Origin: Actinomyces sp. UMB0138 | GTDB lineage: Bacteria > Bacillota > Negativicutes > Veillonellales > Veillonellaceae | DNA: 64,000 bases | Direction of reading: 5' to 3' | NCBI RefSeq assembly: GCF_002849225.1 | Contig: NZ_PKMC01000003.1 | Coordinates: 1-64,000 of the forward strand | In this document: piece by piece, positions 13,652 through 22,028 of the stretch | How the letters are laid out: the number at the start of each line of letters is the position of its first letter | Position numbering within the stretch: the first letter of the stretch is position 1 | Translations under genes and position numbers: made by a program | The notes under the pieces: generated by a model | What the model saw: only the letters and a program-made list of their open reading frames with translations | Databases searched by the model: none | Told to the model about the DNA's origin: nothing

Positions 13652-14140
13652 TTGAAATTCGAACTCACCATCACCTACCCGGCCCCATTCGCCAAAACCG
13701 AAGAGATGCTAAGCAACGAAAATTTTTATAGGACGAGGGCGAAAACCATCGGTGTGGCGCTGGAAGACATTGATCTAACGTGCAGGTCTGGGCGCATTCA
13801 GGCCAGCTCTACCGTCTCAGTGGCGAGCGGCGAGGCACCCGCTAAGATTCGTCGTTTTATCCCCGACAAGTTACAGGTAACTGTTGTAGAGGCGTGGGGT
13901 CCCACTTCCAGCGGTTCGCGCCCCGGTTCGTTGTCCGTTGCCGTTTCCGGTGTTCCCGTAATGGTCAGTGCCACCTCTACCCTGACTGAGCAATCAGGAC
14001 AGACCAAGCGAGTCGTGGAAGGCGAGATTAGTGTGAAGATCCCCTTCGTTGGCAAGATGATCGAGCAAAAAGTCAGCGAGCAGCTTGGCCGGGCGCAAGC
14101 CTACGAAGAGAAGGCCGCAGCGACCTACCTTGCGCAATGA
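13652..14140 (+). CDS. DUF2505 family protein
   Basis: A conserved actinobacterial protein of unknown function resembling SRPBCC/START-type lipid-binding folds. The pattern KFELTITYPAPFAKTEEMLSNENFYRTRA, a central beta-rich part and the C-terminal helix ISVKIPFVGKMIEQKVSEQL fit the family. I place the start at TTG 13652, because GGAGGA lies four bases upstream. An in-frame ATG at 13625 has no ribosome binding site. The length is then 162 residues. Its stop overlaps the next gene's ATG (ATGA), so the two are translationally coupled. Confidence 0.75.
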   Translation: MKFELTITYPAPFAKTEEMLSNENFYRTRAKTIGVALEDIDLTCRSGRIQASSTVSVASGEAPAKIRRFIPDKLQVTVVEAWGPTSSGSRPGSLSVAVSGVPVMVSATSTLTEQSGQTKRVVEGEISVKIPFVGKMIEQKVSEQLGRAQAYEEKAAATYLAQ

Positions 14141-14631
14141 CAGCCATAGTAGTCCTAGGTGCTGGGTTGCGAGGCACCTCCCCCTCCCCTGTTCTGGCCC
14201 GCAGACTAGACAGCGCAATTTCTTTGTGGAATAGACGTGGGAAGAAGGATGTCCTTATCTTGTCGGGCGGGCAGGGGCCGGATGAAAAGATCAGTGAAGC
14301 TGCAGCAATGGCAAGATATGCCGTTGCCCGTGGAATACACCCAGCGTTCCTGATCTTAGAGGCAGAATCTACCAGCACCGAGGAAAACCTCCGCTTTAGC
14401 AGCGCCCTGTTGCCGACTGCCGACAAAAAAATCTTCCTAGTAACTTCTACCTTCCACCTCCCCCGAGCATTAGCGTGGGCTAAAGCCGTAGGCTTGGACG
14501 CCACGGGGGTGGGAGCCTCTGCCCCGCCACTATCTTTCGTGAAGTGGACTCTCCGCGAGGTAGCCGCGCTCATCATTACTTTGCCCAAAATTCTGCGCGC
14601 TCAGCCAAACTTCCCAATCAGGCCCGACTAA
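14137..14631 (+). CDS. YdcF/ElyC-like DUF218 family protein
   Basis: A DUF218 domain of 164 residues. It opens with IVVLGAGLRGTSPSPVLARRLD and has the LILSGGQG motif (~46) and the STSTEENLRFSSALL segment. The VTSTFHLPRALAWAKAVGL block (~104) is also characteristic. Relatives include SanA and ElyC, linked in E. coli to envelope integrity and vancomycin tolerance, but their reaction is not established. There is no signal peptide, so this copy is probably cytosolic. It overlaps the DUF2505 gene by four bases. Confidence 0.85.
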   Translation: MTAIVVLGAGLRGTSPSPVLARRLDSAISLWNRRGKKDVLILSGGQGPDEKISEAAAMARYAVARGIHPAFLILEAESTSTEENLRFSSALLPTADKKIFLVTSTFHLPRALAWAKAVGLDATGVGASAPPLSFVKWTLREVAALIITLPKILRAQPNFPIRPD

Positions 14632-14658
14632 AGGCAATATTCATGGCACCATTAAGAC

Positions 14659-15069
14659 ATGACTCAAAATGATGCACTGTGGGCAGAACGAAAAGGTGAA
14701 CGCTACTACGTTGGACACAACGCCAACGGCGCCACTGTAGAAATCGGTACTGGTGAAGGACAGTTCTCTCCCGGAGAACTGATGAAGCTGGCGCTAGCAA
14801 CGTGTAATACCCTGTCCGCCGACCACACTCTGGCCAGGGAACTCGGCGATGATTTTCAGGCCAGCGTAGGGGTTGAAACTGACAAGGATTCAGAGCGCAA
14901 CTCCTACAAGCACTTCCGGGTAGAGATCGTCACGGACATGTCCAGCCTGGACCAGGACGCCAAGGCAAAACTAATCGAGCGGGCACACAGGGCAATCGAA
15001 AAGCACTGCACCGTAGGCCACACCGTTGAAGACGGGGCAACCTACAAAACCACGATAGTTGAGGAATAG
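14659..15069 (+). CDS. OsmC/Ohr family peroxiredoxin-like protein
   Basis: A 136-residue OsmC-fold protein that probably reduces organic hydroperoxides. Both reactive cysteines are visible: one in ALATCNTLSADHTL (~53) and one in AIEKHCTVGHTV (~115). This spacing is typical of the family. It acts in the cytosol as a thiol peroxidase and may take electrons from lipoylated proteins or mycothiol in actinobacteria. The gene follows DUF218 by 27 bases and lies three bases before the next gene. Confidence 0.88.
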   Translation: MTQNDALWAERKGERYYVGHNANGATVEIGTGEGQFSPGELMKLALATCNTLSADHTLARELGDDFQASVGVETDKDSERNSYKHFRVEIVTDMSSLDQDAKAKLIERAHRAIEKHCTVGHTVEDGATYKTTIVEE

Positions 15070-15071
15070 TA

Positions 15072-15839
15072 ATGCTAGGTAAGAGCAAAGTTGACAAGAC
15101 CTCCCTACCGAAAGGAGCAAACTTAGGTACAGTCGTCACCTCGGCCTCCAAAGCAGCCTCGTCTGCCGTCCAAATGGACTGGACCGGCGTGCTGGATGCA
15201 GCGCTCGAGCTACCTGCCGCTGACATCAAACGCCGTGTCGCCGCGCTGAAGACTGCCAATCCCGGAGCTTCGAATGAGGAACTCGCGAAGATCCTGGGCA
15301 AGCGTTACCGCAATTGGGCAGCCACTTCTTCGGCAGCCGTGGGCGCCGGTGCTGTCCTACCCGGCGTTGGCACCGTTGCTGCTGTCGGACTGACGGGGGC
15401 AGAGCTGTTAGCTTTCCTTACCGAAACTGCTTACTACGTACTAGGCCTGGCAGAACTAGCCGGAATCTCCGTGGACGGCAAAGAAGCCCGTCGCACCCTA
15501 GTGATGTCCTCAATGATGGGCGACGAGGGCGCCAAACTAGTAGCCGACCAGATGGGGCTGTCCGGACTGAACTGGGCTCGCAAGACCTTTATGAGCGCCT
15601 CGAACCCAGCTATGAAGTCAGTGAACGCCCGGTTGGTAAAGTCTTTGGGCAAACGCCTAGGAAAGCGATGGGCAGGGCGGTCCCTTGGCCGCTTCATCCC
15701 ATTCGGAGTCGGCGCTGCGCTCGGATGGATCGGCGGACGTTCGCTCGCCTCCAACGTAATCGAAGGCGCACAAGCCGCCCTCGGACCATTCCGTGGCCCC
15801 ATTAACGTTGAATCTGAGATTCTGGAAGAACAGAGGTAA
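15072..15839 (+). CDS. Uncharacterised membrane-associated protein (EcsC-like?)
   Basis: A 255-residue protein with no clear family assignment. A hydrophobic, glycine- and alanine-rich stretch at ~92-130 ([27 protein letters not shown] then [19 protein letters not shown]) could form a membrane hairpin. A second at ~212-228 ([17 protein letters not shown]) follows a very basic stretch ([18 protein letters not shown]). The layout is loosely like EcsC-type proteins, which is a guess. GAGGAA lies six bases before the ATG. It sits tightly between osmC and thyA and is probably cotranscribed. Confidence 0.7.
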   Translation: MLGKSKVDKTSLPKGANLGTVVTSASKAASSAVQMDWTGVLDAALELPAADIKRRVAALKTANPGASNEELAKILGKRYRNWAATSSAAVGAGAVLPGVGTVAAVGLTGAELLAFLTETAYYVLGLAELAGISVDGKEARRTLVMSSMMGDEGAKLVADQMGLSGLNWARKTFMSASNPAMKSVNARLVKSLGKRLGKRWAGRSLGRFIPFGVGAALGWIGGRSLASNVIEGAQAALGPFRGPINVESEILEEQR

Positions 15840-15841
15840 CA

Positions 15842-16657
15842 ATGGCAGAACGCCCAATCAATAGGCAGTATGAGGATCTGCTGTTAGACGTTTTAGAGAA
15901 TGGCACCGCAAAGAGCGACCGCACCGGTGTAGGCACCCGTTCGGTATTTGGCCGGCAACTTCGCTACAACCTGGCCGAAGAGGGATTCCCCCGAATCACC
16001 ACCAAATTTGTGGCAATGAAGGCCGTAAAGGGCGAGTTGCTCTGGTTCCTGAACGGCGACACTAACGTTCGGTGGTTGCAAGATCACGGCATCACCATTT
16101 GGGATGAGTGGGCTGATGCAGAGGGCGAACTTGGACCCGTCTACGGTTACCAGTGGCGCAGCTGGCCCACGCCTTCCGGAGAACACATTGACCAGATCTC
16201 GCAGGTTCTGGAGACGCTGAAGACTGACCCCTCCTCTAGGAGGATGATTGTCTCCGCGTGGAACGTGGCAGAGCTAGACAAAATGGCGTTGGCGCCGTGT
16301 CACGCCTTCTTCCAGTTCTATGTTGCCGATGGAAAACTCTCTTGCCAGCTCTATCAGCGCTCTTGCGACCTGTTCCTGGGCGTACCGTTCAACATCGCCT
16401 CATATTCGCTGCTAACTCACATGATGGCGCAACAGGCAGGCCTCGAGGTCGGAGACTTCGTCTGGAGTGGCGGAGATTGCCACATTTACAACAATCACAT
16501 TGAGCAGGTAAAGGAACAGGTATCCCGAGATCCGTATCCCTTCCCCACGCTGTACTTGAAGAAGGCACCGGATCTGTTCAGCTACCAGATGGATGACATC
16601 AACGCGACTGAAGGCTACCAGCACCATCCGACGATCAAGGCTCCGGTGGCAGTTTGA
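15842..16657 (+). CDS. thyA: Thymidylate synthase ThyA
   Basis: Methylates dUMP to dTMP using methylenetetrahydrofolate, which is left as dihydrofolate. At 271 residues it is a normal ThyA. The catalytic cysteine is in [14 protein letters not shown] (~145). The arginine block [14 protein letters not shown], the [21 protein letters not shown] segment and the substrate loop [14 protein letters not shown] are all present. The C-terminus ends in valine as usual. It overlaps folA by four bases, so the pair that makes and recycles dihydrofolate is coupled. Confidence 0.97.
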   Translation: MAERPINRQYEDLLLDVLENGTAKSDRTGVGTRSVFGRQLRYNLAEEGFPRITTKFVAMKAVKGELLWFLNGDTNVRWLQDHGITIWDEWADAEGELGPVYGYQWRSWPTPSGEHIDQISQVLETLKTDPSSRRMIVSAWNVAELDKMALAPCHAFFQFYVADGKLSCQLYQRSCDLFLGVPFNIASYSLLTHMMAQQAGLEVGDFVWSGGDCHIYNNHIEQVKEQVSRDPYPFPTLYLKKAPDLFSYQMDDINATEGYQHHPTIKAPVAV

Positions 16658-17184
16658 TCGCGATGATTTGGGCTCAAGATCGCAACGGGATTTTGGGCGC
16701 TGGCGGGAACATGCTCTGGCATGTTCCCGCAGACTTCAAGCACTTCAAGGCGACAACTATGTCGCACCCGATTGTGATGGGTAGGAAGTCGTGGCAGTCC
16801 ATTGGGAGTCGGCCCCTGCCTGGTCGAACCAATATCGTCATTACTTCCAACCCCTCCTTCGAGGCAGGGGGCGCCATAGTCTGCCCCAGTCTGCAAGCGG
16901 CGCTACACAAGGCCCGCCAATGCCCCGGCGGTGAGCAGATCTGGATCACGGGAGGCGGACAGGTCTATACCGCCGCATTGGATCTTGCAGAAGAGCTGGT
17001 GGTAACCAAGCTAGATCTGGATGTCAGTGACAAGATAGCCCAGTGGCCCGCGGCTGTATACGCACCGCGCATTGGGCCGGAGTTCGTCTTGGACCAATCC
17101 AGGTCCGATTCCAGCTGGCGAGAAGCTTCTGGAGATGCCAGGTGGAAGGTTGAGATCTATCGCCGCCTCCATGGTGAGCAATGA
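16654..17184 (+). CDS. folA: Dihydrofolate reductase
   Basis: Reduces the dihydrofolate made by ThyA to tetrahydrofolate with NADPH; it is the trimethoprim target family. The start [32 protein letters not shown] carries the acidic substrate residue. [26 protein letters not shown] and the NADPH loop [11 protein letters not shown] follow. The start is TTG 16654, which gives a TTGA overlap with thyA and places the IWAQD motif at the usual position. At 176 residues it is slightly longer than the ~160 of E. coli. Confidence 0.95.
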   Translation: MIAMIWAQDRNGILGAGGNMLWHVPADFKHFKATTMSHPIVMGRKSWQSIGSRPLPGRTNIVITSNPSFEAGGAIVCPSLQAALHKARQCPGGEQIWITGGGQVYTAALDLAEELVVTKLDLDVSDKIAQWPAAVYAPRIGPEFVLDQSRSDSSWREASGDARWKVEIYRRLHGEQ

Positions 17185-17198
17185 CACCCCTGCAGCAT

Positions 17199-17228
17199 TT
17201 GCTCTAAAGGGGCATCGTTCAATACACT
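17199..17228 (+). promoter_or_regulatory. Putative promoter of the initiator tRNA gene
   Basis: TTGCTC (17199-17204) and TACACT (17223-17228) are separated by 18 bases and end 11 bases before the tRNA. The fit to a housekeeping sigma promoter is fair, and this is an inference from spacing alone. Confidence 0.4.
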
Positions 17229-17239
17229 GGAGTCACCGA

Positions 17240-17313
17240 CGCGGGGTGGAGCAGTTCGGTAGCTCGCCGGGCTCATAACCCGGAGGTCGTAGGTTCAAAT
17301 CCTATCCCCGCTA
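17240..17313 (+). tRNA. Initiator tRNA-fMet (anticodon CAT)
   Basis: A complete cloverleaf. The acceptor CGCGGGG pairs with CCCCGC, leaving C1 opposite U72 unpaired, as in actinobacterial initiator tRNAs. The D stem GAGC/GCTC has the A11-U24 pair. The anticodon stem ends in three consecutive G-C pairs around loop CTCATAA. The T loop is TTCAAAT. These marks identify the initiator rather than the elongator. The CCA end is not encoded; CTA follows the discriminator. Confidence 0.96.
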
Positions 17314-17321
17314 CTATAAAA

Positions 17322-17363
17322 GGCCCCCTGATTAGGCGAAAGCGTGATCGGGGGGTCTTTTTT
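17322..17363 (+). terminator. Rho-independent terminator after tRNA-fMet
   Basis: A GC-rich stem of about 11 pairs, two of them G-T (GGCCCCCTGAT with ATCGGGGGGTC), encloses a 13-base loop. TCTTTTTT follows immediately. It lies eight bases past the tRNA. Confidence 0.88.
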
Positions 17364-17828
17364 ATGCCCCTTTGCCCACATAGACCAGAGAGGTGGCGCG
17401 GCAGGGACGCATGCCCGGTTTTTCTTCACTTGGATATTTATCCGATATAACGCCTGCCCAGGAAATCATCTGAGTATTCGGCAGCAGGCTTTCCTCTTTC
17501 CCACCAGAGATTTGCTAACTTTCCCCCAATAGCCCAATTATTACAGCAGCCAACCAGCAAGCGTCGCGGCACGGCATACTCGCTAGTCACGGCTATTTAC
17601 TATCCCTGCGACGCCACAAAACAAGCCCATATCACACTCGCAGGCAAACCCAAGAAGCGAATATATTAAATTCTTTTAATTATAACTAATCACCCTTCAA
17701 ACGCCCCTGCATACCCGCCACACATAACTTCTTCTTATAAAGCGACAGCCTTGAATATGGGTGCTAGTCTTTTTATAGCTGGGGCCTACGTCACACCCCT
17801 GCTAGAACATATTGTGAGAGGACAATAA
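17364..17828 (+). promoter_or_regulatory. Long intergenic region with a putative promoter for the PRC/DUF2382 gene
   Basis: About 465 bases without a credible gene, turning A/T-rich after 17640. TTGAAT at 17751-17756 and TATAGC at 17774-17779 are exactly 17 bases apart. They lie about 50 bases before the next gene and form a good promoter candidate. GAGAGGACA just before the ATG is the ribosome binding site. I see no repeats or RNA gene in the rest. Confidence 0.5.
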
Positions 17829-18713
17829 ATGACTACACACTCTATTGAGGAACTTGCCGCTGCAACCGCTTTTGACAAAGACGGTGACAAGCTCGGTGAT
17901 GTCAAGCAGGTTTTTACCAACGATGCGACCGGCCAGCCTGACTTCATTGAGGTAGCACACGGCCTCTTCGGCTTGGGCTCCAGCTTGGTACCGCTACGCG
18001 GACACCGCCTGGACGACGAGGGCCTACACCTGGCATTCTCCAAGGACCGCATCAAGGATGCTCCGGACCTCGCCGATGCCGGCCACCTGACCCCCGAGGA
18101 TCAGGACGCTCTGTACCGCCACTACGGCGTTGACCAGCTAACCGATGCTGAAACCACCTACGACAACAAGCAGGCTGGCCACGTTGAAGAGCACCGCGAA
18201 GCAGCAGCAGGCGCTCCTGTTGCCGCCGGCACCGCCGCTGGTGTCGCAGGTGCAGGCCACACCAAGGATCGCGAGGCAGCTGGCCGCCACCGCGCAGAAG
18301 AGACCGAGCGCGTTGAAGAACCGCGCAAGGACATCGCCGATGACGGCGAGATCATCCGCTCCGAAGAGCAGCTAAACGTTGCCAAGGAACGCGTTGCCAC
18401 CGGCCAGGCCCAGCTGCGCAAGAACATTGTCACCGAGACCGAGACCGTTGAGGTCCCCGTAGAGCGCGAAGAGGTCCGTCTAGTACGTACCCCGATCAGC
18501 GAAGAAGACGCCAAGAAGATTGGCGACCAGGGCATTTCCGAGGGCGAAGCCTCCGTCACCCTGCACGAGGACCGCGTAAACGTCACTAAGGAATCCGTAC
18601 CTGTCGAGAAGATCTCGCTGGGCAAGGAGACCGTCAAGGACTCCAAGACTGTCTCTGAGGATCTGAAGAAGGAACAGATCGAGACCAACTTCGATGATGG
18701 CTTGAAGAAGTAA
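17829..18713 (+). CDS. PRC-barrel and DUF2382 domain stress-type protein
   Basis: A 294-residue soluble acidic protein. The N-terminal PRC barrel (~5-80) includes ATAFDKDGDKLGDVKQVFTNDATGQPDFIEV and the GLFGLGSSLVPL strand. An alanine- and glycine-rich linker spans ~110-165. The C-terminal DUF2382 domain (~180-285) has EEQLNVAKERVATGQAQLRK and TVEVPVEREEVRLVRTPI. Proteins of this architecture (YsnF-like) are linked to general stress in other bacteria, but their biochemical role is unknown. It is monocistronic, with its own promoter and a strong palindromic terminator. Its third-codon positions are very regular, which suggests high expression. Confidence 0.88.
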   Translation: MTTHSIEELAAATAFDKDGDKLGDVKQVFTNDATGQPDFIEVAHGLFGLGSSLVPLRGHRLDDEGLHLAFSKDRIKDAPDLADAGHLTPEDQDALYRHYGVDQLTDAETTYDNKQAGHVEEHREAAAGAPVAAGTAAGVAGAGHTKDREAAGRHRAEETERVEEPRKDIADDGEIIRSEEQLNVAKERVATGQAQLRKNIVTETETVEVPVEREEVRLVRTPISEEDAKKIGDQGISEGEASVTLHEDRVNVTKESVPVEKISLGKETVKDSKTVSEDLKKEQIETNFDDGLKK

Positions 18714-18724
18714 CTTCCTCTAAG

Positions 18725-18758
18725 TTTGGGGGATCCGCCGGCCGGCGGATCCCCCAAA
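18725..18758 (+). terminator. Perfect palindromic terminator after the PRC/DUF2382 gene
   Basis: A perfect palindrome (TTTGGGGGATCCGCCGG and its complement, 34 bases in all) starts nine bases past the stop. The arms flank a GC core and the tail is A/T-rich but has no long T run. It acts most probably as a terminator or transcript-stabilising hairpin. Confidence 0.7.
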
Positions 18759-18908
18759 TGCATTTAATTCTATTAATTTCTATCTCATAATCGCTGGTGT
18801 AAGGCTCATTACCTTTTCCTCTGGGGAATTGGAACGCAACCTTGCGGGGGCATAACATACCTTCAACGATTTCGAATTTTACTTTTTATTTATTTATCGG
18901 AGATAGAA

Positions 18909-20426
18909 ATGTCTACCCCCCGTTATTTCACTGTTCCCGGTTCTAACCGGCAGTACGATTTGGACAAGATCCTTGCAGCCACGCTTCTCCCGCTGGTAAT
19001 GGCGCTTCTGCAGGTTTCTTCAGTAAACACCCTTCTTCCCGCCGTCCAGGATAGCCTTGCGGCTTCGCCCTCTGGCATTCAGTGGGTGCTCGCAGGCTAC
19101 GCTCTGGTCTACGGCATAGTGCTAGTACCGGCAGGCCGCATCGGAGATCTAGTCGGCCGTTCCCTGATGTTCGTAATTGGGTTGCTGATCTTCTGCGCCG
19201 GCTGCGTAGGTTGCGCTTCAGTTAATTCAATCGGCGCCCTAAACGTCATGCGAGTAATCCAAGCCGTTGGAGCTGGCGTCTTCTCGCCGCAAGTCACAGG
19301 CATGATTCAGCAATATTTTGATGGCCATACCCGAGCCCGCGCTTACGGCCTAATGGGCGTCACCATATCCGCCTCTGTTGCTGCCGGACCGCTAATATCG
19401 GGACTTATGGTTGCTGCTTTTGGGCAGGATCCCGGATGGCGCTATGCGTTTGCAGTAAATGCTCCCCTTGGACTCATAGGTATCGGTTTCGCATTGCGCT
19501 GGCTCCCCTTTGCTCGAGAACGTCGCACCATTGGCCCCGACAAAGCCTCGGCAGCCAAGGCCTATCGGGAACAGGAGATAGCCGCGGGAAGGAAACCGAG
19601 CAGAAAACGCGGCTCCAAACTAGATCTAGATCCAATCGGAATGATCGGCCTCAGCATTGGAATCTTCCTAATCATGATTCCTTTTACAGCCTCTTTCCCC
19701 TACCGCTACTTACTACTACCTACCGCAGTAGTAGTACTAGCTGCCTGGTTCTGGTGGGAATACTATTACGAGCGATCCGGACACATCCCCATGGTGGAAC
19801 TAAAACTGTTCAAGATCTCGTCGTTCAGCTACTGCACTACCCTATGCGCCGTCTTGTTTCTAGGTTCGACCTCGATATTCGTTCTATTAGCCCTGTTCGT
19901 GCAACAAGGATTGGGGCAGAGCGCACTGTTCACCGGCCTAATTGGTCTGCCCAACGCTGCAGTTTCGGGATATGCCTCGCTCTGGTCCGCAAAGAAGGCC
20001 ATTTCGCACGGCCGCCTCTTGCAGGTGTGGGCGCTCCTAATAACTATCGTTGCGATATCTGCGACGATCGGCACCGCCTACCTGATTGTTAAGTTCGACC
20101 TGGCACCTGCCTGGATTTGTATTCCCATCACCCCGCTTGGAATAGGCCTAGGCATCATGGGGTCTGTAAACACCACGCAGGCAATGCTGGAAGTACCTGT
20201 TGCCCACGGCGGCACGGCAGGTGGTATTGCGCAAACCTCACAGCGCATCTCGACCGCTATCGGTAACTCAGTAGTAACCGCCGTCTTATTCGCTTCCGGA
20301 GCAAATTTCGGAGCAAGCAAGGCCGCCTGGTTTGACGGCTTCGCGGTTGCCAATCTGCTGATAATTGCCTTCGCAGCCCTAGCCACGGTCATAGCAATCG
20401 TCTACTACCAAAAGCGACCTAGATAA
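18909..20426 (+). CDS. DHA2-family 14-helix MFS transporter
   Basis: Integral membrane drug/proton antiporter-type protein of 505 residues. The first helix is LAATLLPLVMALLQVSSVNTLLPAVQDSL. Motif A variant is GRIGDLVGRSLMFVIG, and the motif C-like region is MGVTISASVAAGPLISG. A long basic loop at ~205-235 (REQEIAAGRKPSRKRGSK) separates the halves. The size and about 14 hydrophobic spans fit the DHA2 (QacA/EmrB) group. The substrate cannot be told from sequence. GGAG lies nine bases before the ATG. No regulator gene adjoins it. Confidence 0.88.
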   Translation: MSTPRYFTVPGSNRQYDLDKILAATLLPLVMALLQVSSVNTLLPAVQDSLAASPSGIQWVLAGYALVYGIVLVPAGRIGDLVGRSLMFVIGLLIFCAGCVGCASVNSIGALNVMRVIQAVGAGVFSPQVTGMIQQYFDGHTRARAYGLMGVTISASVAAGPLISGLMVAAFGQDPGWRYAFAVNAPLGLIGIGFALRWLPFARERRTIGPDKASAAKAYREQEIAAGRKPSRKRGSKLDLDPIGMIGLSIGIFLIMIPFTASFPYRYLLLPTAVVVLAAWFWWEYYYERSGHIPMVELKLFKISSFSYCTTLCAVLFLGSTSIFVLLALFVQQGLGQSALFTGLIGLPNAAVSGYASLWSAKKAISHGRLLQVWALLITIVAISATIGTAYLIVKFDLAPAWICIPITPLGIGLGIMGSVNTTQAMLEVPVAHGGTAGGIAQTSQRISTAIGNSVVTAVLFASGANFGASKAAWFDGFAVANLLIIAFAALATVIAIVYYQKRPR

Positions 20427-20430
20427 GACT

Positions 20431-20468
20431 TAGGGGTTCCTGAAGCAAACCTGCTTCAGGAACCCCTA
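20431..20468. terminator. Bidirectional terminator between the MFS and aldehyde dehydrogenase genes
   Basis: A perfect inverted repeat of 17 bases (TAGGGGTTCCTGAAGCA and its complement) with a four-base loop. It lies between convergent stops. GTTGTTTCTT follows on the plus strand. Confidence 0.85.
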
Positions 20469-20479
20469 GTTGTTTCTTC

Positions 20480-21856
20480 CTACTTATTCACGTAGAACAG
20501 TCGCTTATTCACGAACTCGTCGATGCCCAAGGGGCCGAGTTCGCGACCATAACCGGAACGTTTCACCCCACCGAAAGGCGAGTGCGCCGTCTCTGGGGCT
20601 TGTCCATTCACACCGACCATCCCTGCCTGCAGTTTCTCACCGACCTGCAAGGCCTCTTCAGGGTCAGTCGAATAAACAGAAGAGCCTAGACCAAATTGCG
20701 TGTCATTGGCCAGCTCCAACGCTTCCTCCGCAGAAGATACTTTGTACACGCTCACAACAGGGCCAAACAGCTCCTGGTAATACGAGTCGGCCTCGCGGTT
20801 GATGTCTACCAACACTGCAGGGGCAACATAGGCGCCCTCGGCATCGGGAGCCTTACCCCCGACCAGAACTCTAGCGCCATCAGCAACGAGCTGATCCAAC
20901 TGTGCAAGCAAGGTATCCCTTGCCGAATACGAGGACAGTGCTGAGTACTCCCCCTCCTGTAGCTGCTGCGGATCGCCCGGCTGCAGATCCTTCACTCCCT
21001 TGACAAGCTCATCTACAAATTCGTCGTAAATGTCCTCCATGACAATGAGCCGCTTGTTGGAATTGCATGCCTGCCCCGTGTTCTCAAGACGAATGGCAAG
21101 CGCGTCCCGGGCAATCTGGCGAGGATCGTCAGAGGAAAGCACTACAAAAGGATCAGAACCGCCCAGCTCTAGTACGACCTTCTTGAGATTGCGTCCGGCC
21201 TGTTCTGCGACAATGGCGCCAGCGCGCTCAGACCCCGTTAGCGAGATCCCCTGGACTCGCTTGTCCTCGATAATCGTAGAAACCTGCTCATGCGAAGCGA
21301 ACACCACTTGGAACACGCCACTTGGTACTCCGGCCTCCTCAAAAATCTCTTCTATAGTCCGCGCTGAGTGGGCGCAGATCTCGGCATGCTTCAGGATGAT
21401 CGTATTTCCAGTTACCAAGTTTGGAGCCACAAACCTGGCAACCTGATAGTAGGGGTAGTTCCACGGCATGATCCCCAGCAACATTCCTAGCGGCCGCCGC
21501 TGGATAACCGCCTCCTCGTTGGCTTGATCTGCCAGCAACTCTGGGCCATTTTGCGCGTAATAGTTGAAAATCTCGCCAGAGAATTCGGCTTCCCCCACCG
21601 ATTCTTCCAGGGGTTTGCCCATCTCTTCGGCAATAATTCGCCCTAGTTCTTCCTTCTTCTGGATGAAAAGATCACCCACCTTATGGGCAATCTGCGCACG
21701 CTCTTCAACCGACGTGGCTGCCCACTCTGCCGCTGCCTGCTGCCCGGAATCTAGCACCTTTGCTAATTCGGCATCAGAAATTTGGTCGTAAGTTTGCAGA
21801 ACTTCCCCGGTGGCAGGGTTCTGCGTCCTGTAGCCTTTGGCGTCTTCCTTAGCCAT
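20480..21856 (-). CDS. NAD(P)-dependent aldehyde dehydrogenase, succinate-semialdehyde type
   Basis: Oxidises an aldehyde to the acid. At 458 residues it has the shorter succinate-semialdehyde dehydrogenase layout. Visible motifs are the Rossmann segment GIMPWNYPYYQVARFVAPNLVTGNTIILKHAE (~130), the catalytic glutamate in KVVLELGGSDPFVV (~225) and the catalytic cysteine in NTGQACNSNKR (~260). C-terminal HSPFGGVKRSGYGRELG is also typical. The best guess is succinate semialdehyde as substrate (GabD/Sad-like), but close relatives act on other aldehydes. A ribosome site AAGGAG precedes the ATG. It is monocistronic and shares a divergent control region with the S41 protease gene. Confidence 0.88.
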   Translation of the reverse strand: MAKEDAKGYRTQNPATGEVLQTYDQISDAELAKVLDSGQQAAAEWAATSVEERAQIAHKVGDLFIQKKEELGRIIAEEMGKPLEESVGEAEFSGEIFNYYAQNGPELLADQANEEAVIQRRPLGMLLGIMPWNYPYYQVARFVAPNLVTGNTIILKHAEICAHSARTIEEIFEEAGVPSGVFQVVFASHEQVSTIIEDKRVQGISLTGSERAGAIVAEQAGRNLKKVVLELGGSDPFVVLSSDDPRQIARDALAIRLENTGQACNSNKRLIVMEDIYDEFVDELVKGVKDLQPGDPQQLQEGEYSALSSYSARDTLLAQLDQLVADGARVLVGGKAPDAEGAYVAPAVLVDINREADSYYQELFGPVVSVYKVSSAEEALELANDTQFGLGSSVYSTDPEEALQVGEKLQAGMVGVNGQAPETAHSPFGGVKRSGYGRELGPLGIDEFVNKRLFYVNK

Positions 21857-21954
21857 CAGAATTCTCCTTTGAATCAGTAGGACTTAATGCCCACCCTAAC
21901 GCGTGAGAATGGTTTTTGCCTGTTAAATAGAAAATTTTTACTCAAGCCTATGTT

Positions 21955-21974
21955 AGGTAGTGCTAGCACTACCT
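21955..21974. promoter_or_regulatory. Perfect 20-base palindrome in a divergent promoter region
   Basis: AGGTAGTGCTAGCACTACCT is its own reverse complement. It sits in the 172-base gap between the divergent aldehyde dehydrogenase and S41 protease genes, where no transcript is expected to end. An operator for a dimeric regulator is therefore the simplest reading. The regulator is unknown. Confidence 0.45.
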
Positions 21975-22028
21975 CTACTTTCGTTTTCCCCCTATAGCCT
22001 GGGCTAAGTCCCGGTGAGACACTGATGA

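Noticed and set aside
17344..17532. 62-residue frame after the tRNA terminator
   Set aside because: It begins inside the terminator tail, has no ribosome site and no protein-like pattern.
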